Positions 44,515 to 52,667 of a stretch of DNA of 64,000 bases are shown here, piece after piece (the stretch's first letter is position 1; the number at the start of each line of letters is the position of its first letter). The DNA is from Olleya sediminilitoris (GTDB lineage: Bacteria; Bacteroidota; Bacteroidia; Flavobacteriales; Flavobacteriaceae), in NCBI RefSeq assembly GCF_016785945.1, contig NZ_JAEMEF010000007.1, positions 94,047-158,046 on the forward strand, read 5' to 3'. Below the pieces are notes generated by a model. It had not been told where the DNA came from and did no database searches. It was given only the letters and a program-made list of their open reading frames with translations. Position numbers and translations under genes: made by a program.

Positions 44515-44546
44515 ACAACGATAAAAAGTAATTTTTATATCGTTGT
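44515..44546. repeat. Inverted repeat in the porU-gldJ divergent region
   Basis: ACAACGATA (44515-44523) pairs perfectly with TATCGTTGT (44538-44546), 14-base AT spacer. It lies between the divergent porU and gldJ genes, in a spot suited to an operator or a leader hairpin. Confidence 0.45.
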
Positions 44547-44677
44547 AAAGTAAAAAAAATAGGATGAAGTGTAATAAAAAATTATTCAAAAAAGACATTT
44601 TTACTTGTTTTCTTGGGTTTAATTCTTATATTGCGTCTCCAAAAAATAACATTATTAGATTACTTAAACGTATTAAT

Positions 44678-46354
44678 ATGAAGAAAATAATTGTATCAAG
44701 GTTATTATTAACTGTAGCAGTTGCGTTAACCTTGGTTGGTTGTAAGAGGTCTGGAAGTGGCTCTAACACCTCTAGGGCTACAGGATGGCAAATTAATTCT
44801 AAAGACGGTGGGTTTCAATACAACACTAATTTTAAAGAGCAAGAAACTGCTCCTGGATTAGTATTTGTAGAAGGAGGAACTTTTACTATGGGAAGAGTAC
44901 AAGACGATGTTATGCATGATTGGAATAACACTCCAAATCAACAACACGTTCAGTCTTTTTACATGGATGAGACAGAGGTTACAAACAAAATGTACCTTGA
45001 ATATTTAGATTGGATTAAAAGAACTTATCCGCCAGAAGAAGAAAACTTTAGAGCAATCTATAATGGTGTTTTACCAGACACATTAGTATGGAGAAACCGT
45101 TTAGGTTATAATGAAGTTATGACAGACAACTATTTGCGTCATCCAGGTTATGGAGAATATCCTGTGGTTGGTGTTAGTTGGATTCAAGCTGTTGAGTTTG
45201 CTAACTGGAGAACAGATCGTGTAAACGAACTTTCTTTACAAAGAGATGGTTACCTTAAAGAAGGTAGTAATCTAGAAGCTACAGCAGACGCCAACTTTAG
45301 TACTGACACTTATATAAACTCGCCAAACCAATCTTTTGGAGGTAATGAAGATATTTTAAAAGGAGGGAATCTTAAGCCACAAACTAATGCTGCTGGTGAC
45401 GAAATTAACGTTTATGCATCAAGAGAAACTGGATTAATTTCTCCTAAATACAGACTTCCTACTGAAACTGAATGGGAATATGCTGCTTTAGGATTATCTG
45501 AAATTAGAAGCTACAACGTTTATAGAGGACGTAAAAAATACCCTTGGGATGGACAGTACACACGTTCTGGAAGTCGTAAAATAAAAGGAGATCAATTAGC
45601 AAACTTTAAACAAGGTAAAGGTGATTACGGTGGAATTGCTGGATGGTCTGACGATGGTGCAGATATTACTGGTCAAGTTAAATCTTATGCTCCAAATGAT
45701 TATGGTCTTTACGATATGGCTGGTAACGTTGCAGAATGGGTTGCCGATGTTTACAGACCAATAGTTGATGACGAGTTTAATGACTTTAACTACTATAGAG
45801 GAAATGTTTATACTAAAAATGCAATCAATGATGATGGTACAGTAAAAATTGTTACTACTGATGAGATTGTATTTGATACTTTACCAAACGGAAAAGTAGT
45901 ACCTAGAGATTTACCAGGTGAGATTGCTACACAACCTATTGATGAAGAAGAAACTTACTTAAGAACAAACTTTGACAGAAGTGATAACCGTAACTTTAGA
46001 GATGGTGACACACAATCTTCTAGATACTATGCAGATAGATTTGGTTATGATGAAGAAGAAACTTCTGAAGATGTATCTACTAGAAAAATGTACAACGCAC
46101 CAAAGCATAACATCCAAATGGATTCTGCTGGAAACATGATTAGAGAGTATGACAAATCAAACAAACGTACTTCTTTAATTAATGATGAAGTTAGAGTTTA
46201 CAAAGGTGGATCATGGAAAGATAGAGAGTACTGGTTAGATCCAGCACAAAGAAGATATTACCCACAAAACATGGCTACAGACTACATTGGTTTTAGATGT
46301 GCTATGTCTAGAGTAGGATCTAAATCTAAAGGTCAAAGAAAATCAAAAAACTAA
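44678..46354 (+). CDS. gldJ: Gliding motility lipoprotein GldJ
   Basis: 558 residues from the ATG at 44678, which gives the lipoprotein signal MKKIIVSRLLLTVAVALTLVGC (lipobox LVGC). The ATG at 44564 would add 38 residues before it and is rejected. The formylglycine-generating-enzyme-like (FGE/SUMF1) fold is clear: VFVEGGTFTMGR, MDETEVTNKMYLEYLDW, YPVVGVSWIQAVEFANWR, YRLPTETEWEYAALG and the end VRVYKGGSWKDREYW, FRCAMSR. GldJ is a structural outer-membrane part of the type IX/gliding apparatus with GldK. The gene ends in the hairpin at 46380. Confidence 0.96.
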   Translation: MKKIIVSRLLLTVAVALTLVGCKRSGSGSNTSRATGWQINSKDGGFQYNTNFKEQETAPGLVFVEGGTFTMGRVQDDVMHDWNNTPNQQHVQSFYMDETEVTNKMYLEYLDWIKRTYPPEEENFRAIYNGVLPDTLVWRNRLGYNEVMTDNYLRHPGYGEYPVVGVSWIQAVEFANWRTDRVNELSLQRDGYLKEGSNLEATADANFSTDTYINSPNQSFGGNEDILKGGNLKPQTNAAGDEINVYASRETGLISPKYRLPTETEWEYAALGLSEIRSYNVYRGRKKYPWDGQYTRSGSRKIKGDQLANFKQGKGDYGGIAGWSDDGADITGQVKSYAPNDYGLYDMAGNVAEWVADVYRPIVDDEFNDFNYYRGNVYTKNAINDDGTVKIVTTDEIVFDTLPNGKVVPRDLPGEIATQPIDEEETYLRTNFDRSDNRNFRDGDTQSSRYYADRFGYDEEETSEDVSTRKMYNAPKHNIQMDSAGNMIREYDKSNKRTSLINDEVRVYKGGSWKDREYWLDPAQRRYYPQNMATDYIGFRCAMSRVGSKSKGQRKSKN

Positions 46355-46379
46355 AAACTATTTAGTTTAAATATTAAAA

Positions 46380-46408
46380 AGTCCTAACATTTGTTAGGAC
46401 TTTTTTTA
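46380..46408 (+). terminator. Terminator after gldJ
   Basis: AGTCCTAAC (46380-46388) pairs with GTTAGGACT (46393-46401), four-base loop, then T-run. The murF ATG is only 12 bases further on, so murF needs its own start point or read-through. Confidence 0.85.
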
Positions 46409-46420
46409 TACTTTTATTTC

Positions 46421-47698
46421 ATGAAAATAGATGAACTATACCAACTGTTTTTGGATTGTAAAGCAGTAAACACTGATACTAGAAACGTTGAAACTAATGA
46501 TATGTTTTTCGCTTTAAGCGGAGAAAACTTTAATGGTAATACTTTTGCTAACGAAGCATTACAAAAAGGTGCTAAATACGCTATTATAGATGATGAAGAT
46601 TATCGTAGATCAGACAAGACTATATTAGTTTCAAACACGCTTAAAACGCTTCAAAAGCTAGCAACCTACCATAGACAACAATTGGGTTTGAAAATTATTT
46701 CTTTAACGGGAAGCAATGGAAAAACAACAACTAAAGAACTTATTAATACTGTACTTAGCAAAAAGTACAAAACAACTGCTACAATTGGTAATTTAAACAA
46801 TCATATTGGTGTACCTCTTACACTATTATCTATGACCAACACAACAGAAATTGGTATTGTAGAAATGGGAGCTAATCATAAAAAAGAAATTGAATTTTTA
46901 TGTCAAATTGCTCAACCTGATTTTGGTTATATAACTAATTTTGGCAAAGCGCACTTAGAGGGATTTGGTGGTGTTGAAGGAGTAATTCAAGGTAAAAGTG
47001 AATTATATGACTACTTAACTTCTAACAACAAAACTATATTTTTTAATGCCGATGATAATATTCAAAAAGAGAAACTAAGTCAGTACAAAAACAGTAAAGG
47101 ATATAGCCAAAATAATACTGATTATTATTTAATAAATTTATTAAAAGCAAATCCCTTTGTAAATTTTAAGGCTGAAAACACAACCATACAATCAAATTTA
47201 ATAGGTGACTATAATATTACTAACCTAAGTGTTGCAACACTAATAGGAAAGTATTTTGATGTTTCAATTAATGATATTAAAGCTGCAATTCAAGATTATG
47301 TACCAACAAACAACAGGTCACAAATTATAAAAAAGGATACTAATACTATTATAATGGATGCCTACAATGCAAATCCATCAAGTATGGAAGTTGCGTTACA
47401 AAATCTAAATAATCAAAATGAAAAAAATAAAATTGCTATTTTAGGAGATATGTTTGAATTAGGTGCCTCTGCAGATACCGAGCATCAAAATATAGCAAAC
47501 CTAGCAAATCACTTAAATATAGATGAAGTCATACTTATTGGAGAAAACTTTATAAAAACTAAAACTGAAAATAATAAGGTAAAACAATATCGCTCTTTTG
47601 AAGATTTTAAAACCCATTATAAACCTATTACAAACAGTCATGTTTTAATTAAAGGTTCTAGAGGAATGGCTTTAGAAAGAGTTTTAAAACTATTATAA
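46421..47698 (+). CDS. murF: UDP-MurNAc-pentapeptide synthetase (MurF)
   Basis: 425 residues from the ATG at 46421; the TTG at 46391 lies inside the gldJ terminator. It adds D-Ala-D-Ala to UDP-MurNAc-tripeptide in cell-wall synthesis. Signature: N-terminal substrate domain with DTRNVETNDMFFALSGENF, ATP site ITGSNGKTTTKEL (about 100-112), NLNNHIGVPLTLL, and C-terminal domain with IMDAYNANPSSMEVALQNL, typical of MurF. It ends at the hairpin 47700-47734. Confidence 0.95.
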   Translation: MKIDELYQLFLDCKAVNTDTRNVETNDMFFALSGENFNGNTFANEALQKGAKYAIIDDEDYRRSDKTILVSNTLKTLQKLATYHRQQLGLKIISLTGSNGKTTTKELINTVLSKKYKTTATIGNLNNHIGVPLTLLSMTNTTEIGIVEMGANHKKEIEFLCQIAQPDFGYITNFGKAHLEGFGGVEGVIQGKSELYDYLTSNNKTIFFNADDNIQKEKLSQYKNSKGYSQNNTDYYLINLLKANPFVNFKAENTTIQSNLIGDYNITNLSVATLIGKYFDVSINDIKAAIQDYVPTNNRSQIIKKDTNTIIMDAYNANPSSMEVALQNLNNQNEKNKIAILGDMFELGASADTEHQNIANLANHLNIDEVILIGENFIKTKTENNKVKQYRSFEDFKTHYKPITNSHVLIKGSRGMALERVLKLL

Positions 47699-47699
47699 A

Positions 47700-47734
47700 T
47701 AAAAAAATCCGAAACAAAAGTTTCGGATTTTTTT
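47700..47734. terminator. Terminator shared by murF and the first tRNA-Val
   Basis: AAATCCGAAAC (47705-47715) pairs with GTTTCGGATTT (47720-47730), AAAA loop, with A- and T-runs on either side. It stops murF from the left and the tRNA on the minus strand from the right. Confidence 0.85.
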
Positions 47735-47735
47735 G

Positions 47736-47810
47736 TGGGCGACAAGGGATTCGAACCCCTGACCCCTTGGGTGTAAACCAAGTGCTCTGAACCAACTGAG
47801 CTAGTCGCCC
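47736..47810 (-). tRNA. tRNA-Val (anticodon TAC), copy 1
   Basis: A full cloverleaf on the minus strand: acceptor GGGCGAC / GTCGCCC, D-arm GCTCAGTTGG, anticodon stem CTTGG / CCAAG with loop TTTACAC (anticodon TAC), T-arm GGGGTTCGAATCCC. The discriminator is A and CCA is not encoded. It differs from copy 2 only in acceptor pairs 6 and 7. Confidence 0.95.
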
Positions 47811-47824
47811 TAAATATTAAGATG

Positions 47825-47854
47825 AAAATATACGTTACTTTTATATATCACCAA
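47825..47854 (-). promoter_or_regulatory. Promoter of tRNA-Val copy 1
   Basis: On the minus strand TTG (47854-47852), 19 bases, then TATATTTT. The last base departs from the TAnnTTTG consensus kept in copy 2, so it may be weaker. Confidence 0.45.
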
Positions 47855-47860
47855 ATTTAA

Positions 47861-47892
47861 AATAAAAATCCGAAACGGGGTTTCGGAGATTT
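47861..47892 (-). terminator. Terminator of tRNA-Val copy 2
   Basis: TCCGAAAC (47869-47876) pairs with GTTTCGGA (47880-47887); T-rich on the minus strand after the stem. The stem is related in sequence to the one after copy 1. Confidence 0.7.
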
Positions 47893-47894
47893 TG

Positions 47895-47969
47895 TGGGCG
47901 CGAAGGGATTCGAACCCCTGACCCCTTGGGTGTAAACCAAGTGCTCTGAACCAACTGAGCTACGCGCCC
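47895..47969 (-). tRNA. tRNA-Val (anticodon TAC), copy 2
   Basis: Same cloverleaf as copy 1 with acceptor GGGCGCG / CGCGCCC. Both changes (pairs 6 and 7) are compensated on the opposite strand of the stem, so pairing is kept. CCA is not encoded. Confidence 0.95.
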
Positions 47970-47984
47970 TAAATATTAGGTGTG

Positions 47985-48013
47985 CAAATATACATTACTT
48001 TTTGATTTCTCAA
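47985..48013 (-). promoter_or_regulatory. Promoter of tRNA-Val copy 2
   Basis: On the minus strand TTG (48013-48011), 18 bases, then TATATTTG (47992-47985), a full match to the flavobacterial consensus, 16 bases before the tRNA. Confidence 0.65.
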
Positions 48014-48109
48014 AACCTTTTATTCAAAAAAAATAACTTTTTTTTCGAATAAAAAATTAACTCATTAATATATAGTTAATAACAAAACTAAAAATTATAA
48101 ATAATTTAA

Positions 48110-48117
48110 TATTTTTG
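48110..48117 (+). promoter_or_regulatory. Candidate -7 element of the TTG-start membrane protein gene
   Basis: TATTTTTG matches TAnnTTTG, 20 bases before the TTG start at 48138. No -33 TTG is seen. Confidence 0.4.
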
Positions 48118-48137
48118 AATTCAAATAGCTACTCAAT

Positions 48138-49829
48138 TTGAACTACATATCCATTATAGACCAACTAAATTTAGATATTGAGGCAATATCAGACTTAGAT
48201 AACAATAAAATAATACGATTACAAAAGCAATTAAAAGCTAAAGCTGTCTTGGAAAACAGCAGTAATTTAGGTCAATTAGCTTCTATGATAGATGAGCTAA
48301 AAGACGAAACGATTAGAAAACATCATATTTTTGTAGAAAAACACCAATGGTTAAAGCAAATAATAACTGGTGACTATAGTAACATTCCTCAGAGTTCAAT
48401 TAAAATACATCATGAGTCCATTGCTAATAATGATAGTTTAAAACAGTTTTTAGCGCCTTATTTAAAAGCACACATTAAACCTTTTTTAGCTGAAACCTTA
48501 AATAAAGGAAAATATATATTACTAATTAATATTGTTCTAAGTCAAAGACTTTTCACTGAAGAAATAGAGCAAATGATTATTAGCTTTTTTAGTTCTAAAC
48601 TAAACTATGCTAAAGTTTATATGGAAGAAGGAAAATTAGAAGACAAGCATTATCCTGTTGCTTATATCACAAATCGTAATTTTATTAAGTGCTTAAGTCA
48701 ATATCCAAATTCATTTGAGGATGATATAAACGAGTTAAATTCAGTTGTAATTGATATCTATAATTCTAAAAGAAAAAACACTAACAATTCTACTTTTATC
48801 TTTACCGCTAAAGCTATGGTCGCTTTTGGAGAGTTAGAAATTTCTAACTACATGCTAAAAGATGTTTTAATATCAAATGCAGCAACAGCTAAACCTTACG
48901 CATTCAAAACTGGAAAATCTCAAAAAACAAAATCAGGAACAGGTGTTGGAATATGGAGCATTATAGTATTTTTAATTTTAATGGTTAGAATAGCAACTAA
49001 AGTTTTTAGAAGTGATAGCAGTAGTCCTTCTAACTATTATGACCAATATGATAGAATTAATATTGGTAACACAAACGAAAACAATAAAAATATTTTAGAG
49101 GCTATTCGTAAAATTCAAGAAAAAAAACAATTAGAGCAGCAAACTTTAGGTTCAAATAATTCTAAAAATAACAATATAGAAGAAACCGTAATCTTAAAAA
49201 ACAACAAAACTATTAAAACTATAACATTACCAAACATATATGGTAATAGGTATAAATCAAAAAATCATATAAGATTTATTTACAGCTTAAAGCTGAAAAC
49301 AAAACGAGAAGATCAAGAAAAAAATCCAAAACCAACCACACCTATAACTGCATTTACAAATGCCTATCCAAAAACGTTTAACACTATTGAATCTTCAGAA
49401 AATAGAGTAAATAATTATAGTTTACTTAAAAACAATAGTAATAACGATCTTGTTGTTTTTAGGCTAACCCAAGGTATAGATCAAACTATTTATATACCTA
49501 ATGAAGAAACAAGGTATATCAATATTAAACAAGGAGACTCGTTATTATTTTATACAGGTCAATATTTTTCTCCTGGACGATTCTCTCATTTTAAAACACA
49601 AACTGAGCTATCTAAATTATACAAAGTAAAAACATTTGAAACCGGAACAAATACAGAAATTAACATTTTGCCTTTTAGTCAAGAAGTAAAATTTAATAAA
49701 GATTTTAAGACTAATAAAACAACTATTGACACTTTTTTACGTGATCATATTAAAACCAATAAGCTAGAACTTGAGGCCTTAAATATTGATTACATATATA
49801 CAAAATGGTATAAAAATAAATACAACTAA
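48138..49829 (+). CDS. Membrane protein of unknown function facing an Hsp70-like gene
   Basis: 563 residues from a TTG start; an in-frame TAG lies four codons upstream and the next Met is about residue 50, so TTG is the likely start. Not assigned to a family. Residues 1-270 are soluble and helical. One membrane helix spans about 277-299 (GVGIWSIIVFLILMVRIATK). An Asn/Lys-rich linker (about 300-390) leads to a C-terminal domain with IDQTIYIPNEETRYINIKQG and DSLLFYTGQYFSP. That stretch resembles beta domains found behind membrane helices in Bacteroidetes chaperone-linked proteins, an impression that needs testing. No J-domain HPD motif was found. It ends four bases from the convergent Hsp70-like gene; joint function is inferred. 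Confidence 0.65.
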   Translation: MNYISIIDQLNLDIEAISDLDNNKIIRLQKQLKAKAVLENSSNLGQLASMIDELKDETIRKHHIFVEKHQWLKQIITGDYSNIPQSSIKIHHESIANNDSLKQFLAPYLKAHIKPFLAETLNKGKYILLINIVLSQRLFTEEIEQMIISFFSSKLNYAKVYMEEGKLEDKHYPVAYITNRNFIKCLSQYPNSFEDDINELNSVVIDIYNSKRKNTNNSTFIFTAKAMVAFGELEISNYMLKDVLISNAATAKPYAFKTGKSQKTKSGTGVGIWSIIVFLILMVRIATKVFRSDSSSPSNYYDQYDRINIGNTNENNKNILEAIRKIQEKKQLEQQTLGSNNSKNNNIEETVILKNNKTIKTITLPNIYGNRYKSKNHIRFIYSLKLKTKREDQEKNPKPTTPITAFTNAYPKTFNTIESSENRVNNYSLLKNNSNNDLVVFRLTQGIDQTIYIPNEETRYINIKQGDSLLFYTGQYFSPGRFSHFKTQTELSKLYKVKTFETGTNTEINILPFSQEVKFNKDFKTNKTTIDTFLRDHIKTNKLELEALNIDYIYTKWYKNKYN

Positions 49830-49833
49830 ATAG

Positions 49834-52320
49834 TTATCTTAAACCTGTTTTACTATCATCTTTAAATTGTTTTTGCTTCTCTTTTTCTCTATCTGGCAGT
49901 AAAGCATATAATGCATAAACAATATGTTTTAAAGATTTATAATCTTTACGCTCAATAGCTTCATCACCTTGCTTCATTAACTTATCTGCTTTTTTAGTAT
50001 CAGTAAATCCTGAAGTATATTTTAGACCAAAAAAATAGGATATAAAATTCTCATCACTAGACTGGATAATTGAATTAAACAATACGTCTAATTCTTTTAT
50101 TTTAGCTCTAATTAAATATTTATCACCAGAATTAATGACTTCTTTTTCGTTAGCAATAACCTTTAGATATTTAGGCCTGTATTTTTCGTTTTCTTCTTTA
50201 TTAACTTCCCATTCTAAACTATCTTTAGAAATGTTATACTCTTCAATTTCTAGAGCTACAACCTTGTTTCTAGTTAGCGTATCAAAGGTTTGTATAAGCT
50301 TACGCTTTTGATCGTCTAATTGATATTTTTTATCAGAAACATCATCATCATTTAATAACGTTGTTTCAATCTGAATTTCAATTAAACCAACTCTTAATTG
50401 TTCTAACTTATTAGAATACTCAAAATTTTCTTCTTCAACTTGTTCTTTGATAAGGTATTCTACATCAGATAAAACAGCATTAATTTCCATGTTTATTTTA
50501 GAAATACTTATAGTGCGTTCTGACTGGCTAAAAACATTTTTAAATTCTTGATCACAAGCTTGCAAATAGACATTTATTTTTAAATCTCTAGACTCTGTAA
50601 TCTCTAATTCTATTTCTATATCAGTTCCTTTTATTAAATCTTCTTCAAGGTCTTTTCCAGAAAACTCTATATAACCAATACTTAAACCAGAACTTGGTAA
50701 ACCTTTGGATTGCCCTTCAACAATATTAATGATAAGATTAGCATCAGAATCTTTTAATATTGTTTTTGATGCTGTTTTATATATCTTTTTCTTTAATGGA
50801 AGAATACTTCCTTTTCTAAAAATCTGTTCTAATCTAGTAACCGAAGCATCAATATCATCAACTTCCATACAAATATCTATAGGTAGCGGTTGACCTAAAA
50901 CGTTATAACTTCCTTGATTTATAGCTATTGTGTTGATGGTTTTTAAAGGATTTAACTGTTGATCTAAAACCTGAATTTTAAATTGGTTTAATTGTCCTTT
51001 TAAAAGCGGTACAAACTCGGCAAAGCCACCATTTTGAATTATTTTTATTCCGGAATCATAACCACCATCTGTTCTTGTTACTCTATATTTTAAATCTGTC
51101 CCAGAAACTTTACATGTGATTAACTCTTCTAAATCTCTAGTGTTTTGCTCATAAAAAATCTGAGTGTCAATACTACTCTCCTCCTCTACTACAATTGTTT
51201 TTTCTGTTTCAATAGTTGTAGGTTTAGATCCAGCAAAGTAAGCTGCTCCATCTACAACTGCAGATGTTGGATCTATACTAGAATCTACTAAAATACCGGT
51301 TTCTTCTTTAATACGCTGTTTAATTAAAGGCACATAAGTACTACCTCCAATTAATATTAAACGTTCTATTTGTGAGTTTAATAATTGATTTTGAGAAATC
51401 ACTTTTTTAATAAACGTAATGGTTTGCTCAACCTTAGGAGTAATAACAGCTTCAAACTCTGCTCTAGTTATTACAATCTGTTCAAATATATTATCATCCT
51501 TAATATCAATATCTATCTCTATTTCTGTTTCAGGATAAACAGACAATTCTTTTTTAGCTTCTTCAGCTTTTTTAAGCAACTCGAAATACAAGCCTTTATA
51601 TCGACTTGATTTAGATTTAATATCTTTCCAAAGGTTAGTAATATTAGCGTTGGCCTCAATTTTTGGAACAATTATTTTTTCGACTATAAGATTATCAAAA
51701 TCTGCTCCTCCTAAAAAATTATCGCCTTCATTATCTATAACCTTCAATTCTCTGTCATTGACTTCAACTAAAGCCACATCAAAAGTTCCTCCACCAAAAT
51801 CATAAACAATCCAATTTTTAGATGTTTCTATATCTAAATTAGACTGATTTGCAAAAGCTAAACATGCTGCAATAGGTTCTTGCAACAAAACAACTTCTTT
51901 AAAACCTGCTAAATAACCTGCTTTTTTAGTTGCGTTAGATTGTATCGTATCAAAAGATGCTGGAATTGTTATTACAGCAGTTTGTAGTTGATCCGTATCT
52001 GTAACAAAGTTTTTTAATTCTTTTAAAATTAAAGAAGATAAGTCTATTGGAGACATTTCTTTGTTAGTAGACGGTATAAAATAAGTTTCTTGTGTACCCA
52101 TTTTACGTTTAAAAAGCATGCAAACATTTTCTGCATCCTTCTCTAAATAATCTAAAGCTTTATCTCCAATAATTGTGCGATTACCTCTAAAAGCAACACA
52201 TGAAGGTAAAGTTTGTTTTAAACCTAAAGGGTTATTATATATTTTAACAGCACCATTATTATAATTAGCAATTAAGCTGTTTGTGGTACCTAAATCAATA
52301 GCAAAGTTAATGGTCTTCAT
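49834..52320 (-). CDS. Hsp70-like chaperone with long divergent C-terminus
   Basis: 828 residues. The nucleotide-binding domain has the Hsp70 motifs: phosphate 1 AIDLGTTNSLIANYNNG (residues 7-23), TAVITIPASFDTIQSNATKK, LLQEPIAACLAFA, phosphate 2 VYDFGGGTFDVALVEV (about 186), and adenosine motif LILIGGSTYVPLI (about 335). The substrate-binding region is shorter and unlike DnaK (about 400-560, with INQGSYNVLGQPLPIDICME). About 230 more residues of charged helix follow in place of a DnaK lid, ending without EEVD or a DnaK tail. It is therefore a specialised Hsp70. The small gene six bases upstream encodes a GrpE-like domain. Confidence 0.85.
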   Translation of the reverse strand: MKTINFAIDLGTTNSLIANYNNGAVKIYNNPLGLKQTLPSCVAFRGNRTIIGDKALDYLEKDAENVCMLFKRKMGTQETYFIPSTNKEMSPIDLSSLILKELKNFVTDTDQLQTAVITIPASFDTIQSNATKKAGYLAGFKEVVLLQEPIAACLAFANQSNLDIETSKNWIVYDFGGGTFDVALVEVNDRELKVIDNEGDNFLGGADFDNLIVEKIIVPKIEANANITNLWKDIKSKSSRYKGLYFELLKKAEEAKKELSVYPETEIEIDIDIKDDNIFEQIVITRAEFEAVITPKVEQTITFIKKVISQNQLLNSQIERLILIGGSTYVPLIKQRIKEETGILVDSSIDPTSAVVDGAAYFAGSKPTTIETEKTIVVEEESSIDTQIFYEQNTRDLEELITCKVSGTDLKYRVTRTDGGYDSGIKIIQNGGFAEFVPLLKGQLNQFKIQVLDQQLNPLKTINTIAINQGSYNVLGQPLPIDICMEVDDIDASVTRLEQIFRKGSILPLKKKIYKTASKTILKDSDANLIINIVEGQSKGLPSSGLSIGYIEFSGKDLEEDLIKGTDIEIELEITESRDLKINVYLQACDQEFKNVFSQSERTISISKINMEINAVLSDVEYLIKEQVEEENFEYSNKLEQLRVGLIEIQIETTLLNDDDVSDKKYQLDDQKRKLIQTFDTLTRNKVVALEIEEYNISKDSLEWEVNKEENEKYRPKYLKVIANEKEVINSGDKYLIRAKIKELDVLFNSIIQSSDENFISYFFGLKYTSGFTDTKKADKLMKQGDEAIERKDYKSLKHIVYALYALLPDREKEKQKQFKDDSKTGLR

Positions 52321-52326
52321 TGGGTG

Positions 52327-52620
52327 TTATTCTACAATTACAATTCCTTTTTGTACTAAACTATTTTGGTTATCAGTTTTTTTATAAACTATAGGTTTTA
52401 GCACTTTAACAATTTTCATTTGTCCATTAAAATCACCAGTAATATTGGCTTCAACGTCAGTCATTTCGTTTCGGTATGTTTGACCAATTGGATTAATAAT
52501 ATGGTAACCCAAAGTTTCAAATTCATGATTAATCCTATCAATATTTCTATTGAAAACTGTTAAATTTTCTTTATTACTTTTTAATTGAATAGAAAACACT
52601 TGATTGATTATCTCTAACAT
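52327..52620 (-). CDS. Small GrpE-like nucleotide-exchange factor
   Basis: 97 residues. A short helix (about 1-37) is followed by a stretch that follows the GrpE beta-domain order: GYHIINPIGQTYRNEMTDVE (GrpE has a GxxxxxPxGxxFxPxxHEA pattern), then GQMKIVKVLKPIVYKK and the closing LVQKGIVIVE (GrpE: LRPAxVxV). The long coiled-coil stalk of GrpE is missing. The His of GrpE's HEA becomes Asp here (TDVEA). It sits six bases upstream of the Hsp70-like gene in the same transcript, a natural place for its exchange factor. Divergent, so moderate confidence. Confidence 0.6.
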   Translation of the reverse strand: MLEIINQVFSIQLKSNKENLTVFNRNIDRINHEFETLGYHIINPIGQTYRNEMTDVEANITGDFNGQMKIVKVLKPIVYKKTDNQNSLVQKGIVIVE

Positions 52621-52667
52621 TTTTTATGATGAATTAAATGAAAGTGTAAGATACAATTTATATGAAA

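Noticed and set aside
44564..44677. A 38-residue N-terminal extension of GldJ
   Set aside because: It would bury the lipoprotein signal that starts at 44678; more likely leader sequence.
47736..48137. tRNA-Val pair as attachment site of an integrated island carrying the Hsp70 locus
   Set aside because: The Hsp70 locus lies on the 5' side of the tRNAs, no integrase is present, and no repeated tRNA 3' end was found beyond the tandem copy itself.
48138..49829. The membrane protein as a J-domain co-chaperone of the Hsp70
   Set aside because: No HPD tripeptide in a helical hairpin context was found, so a J-domain is not supported.
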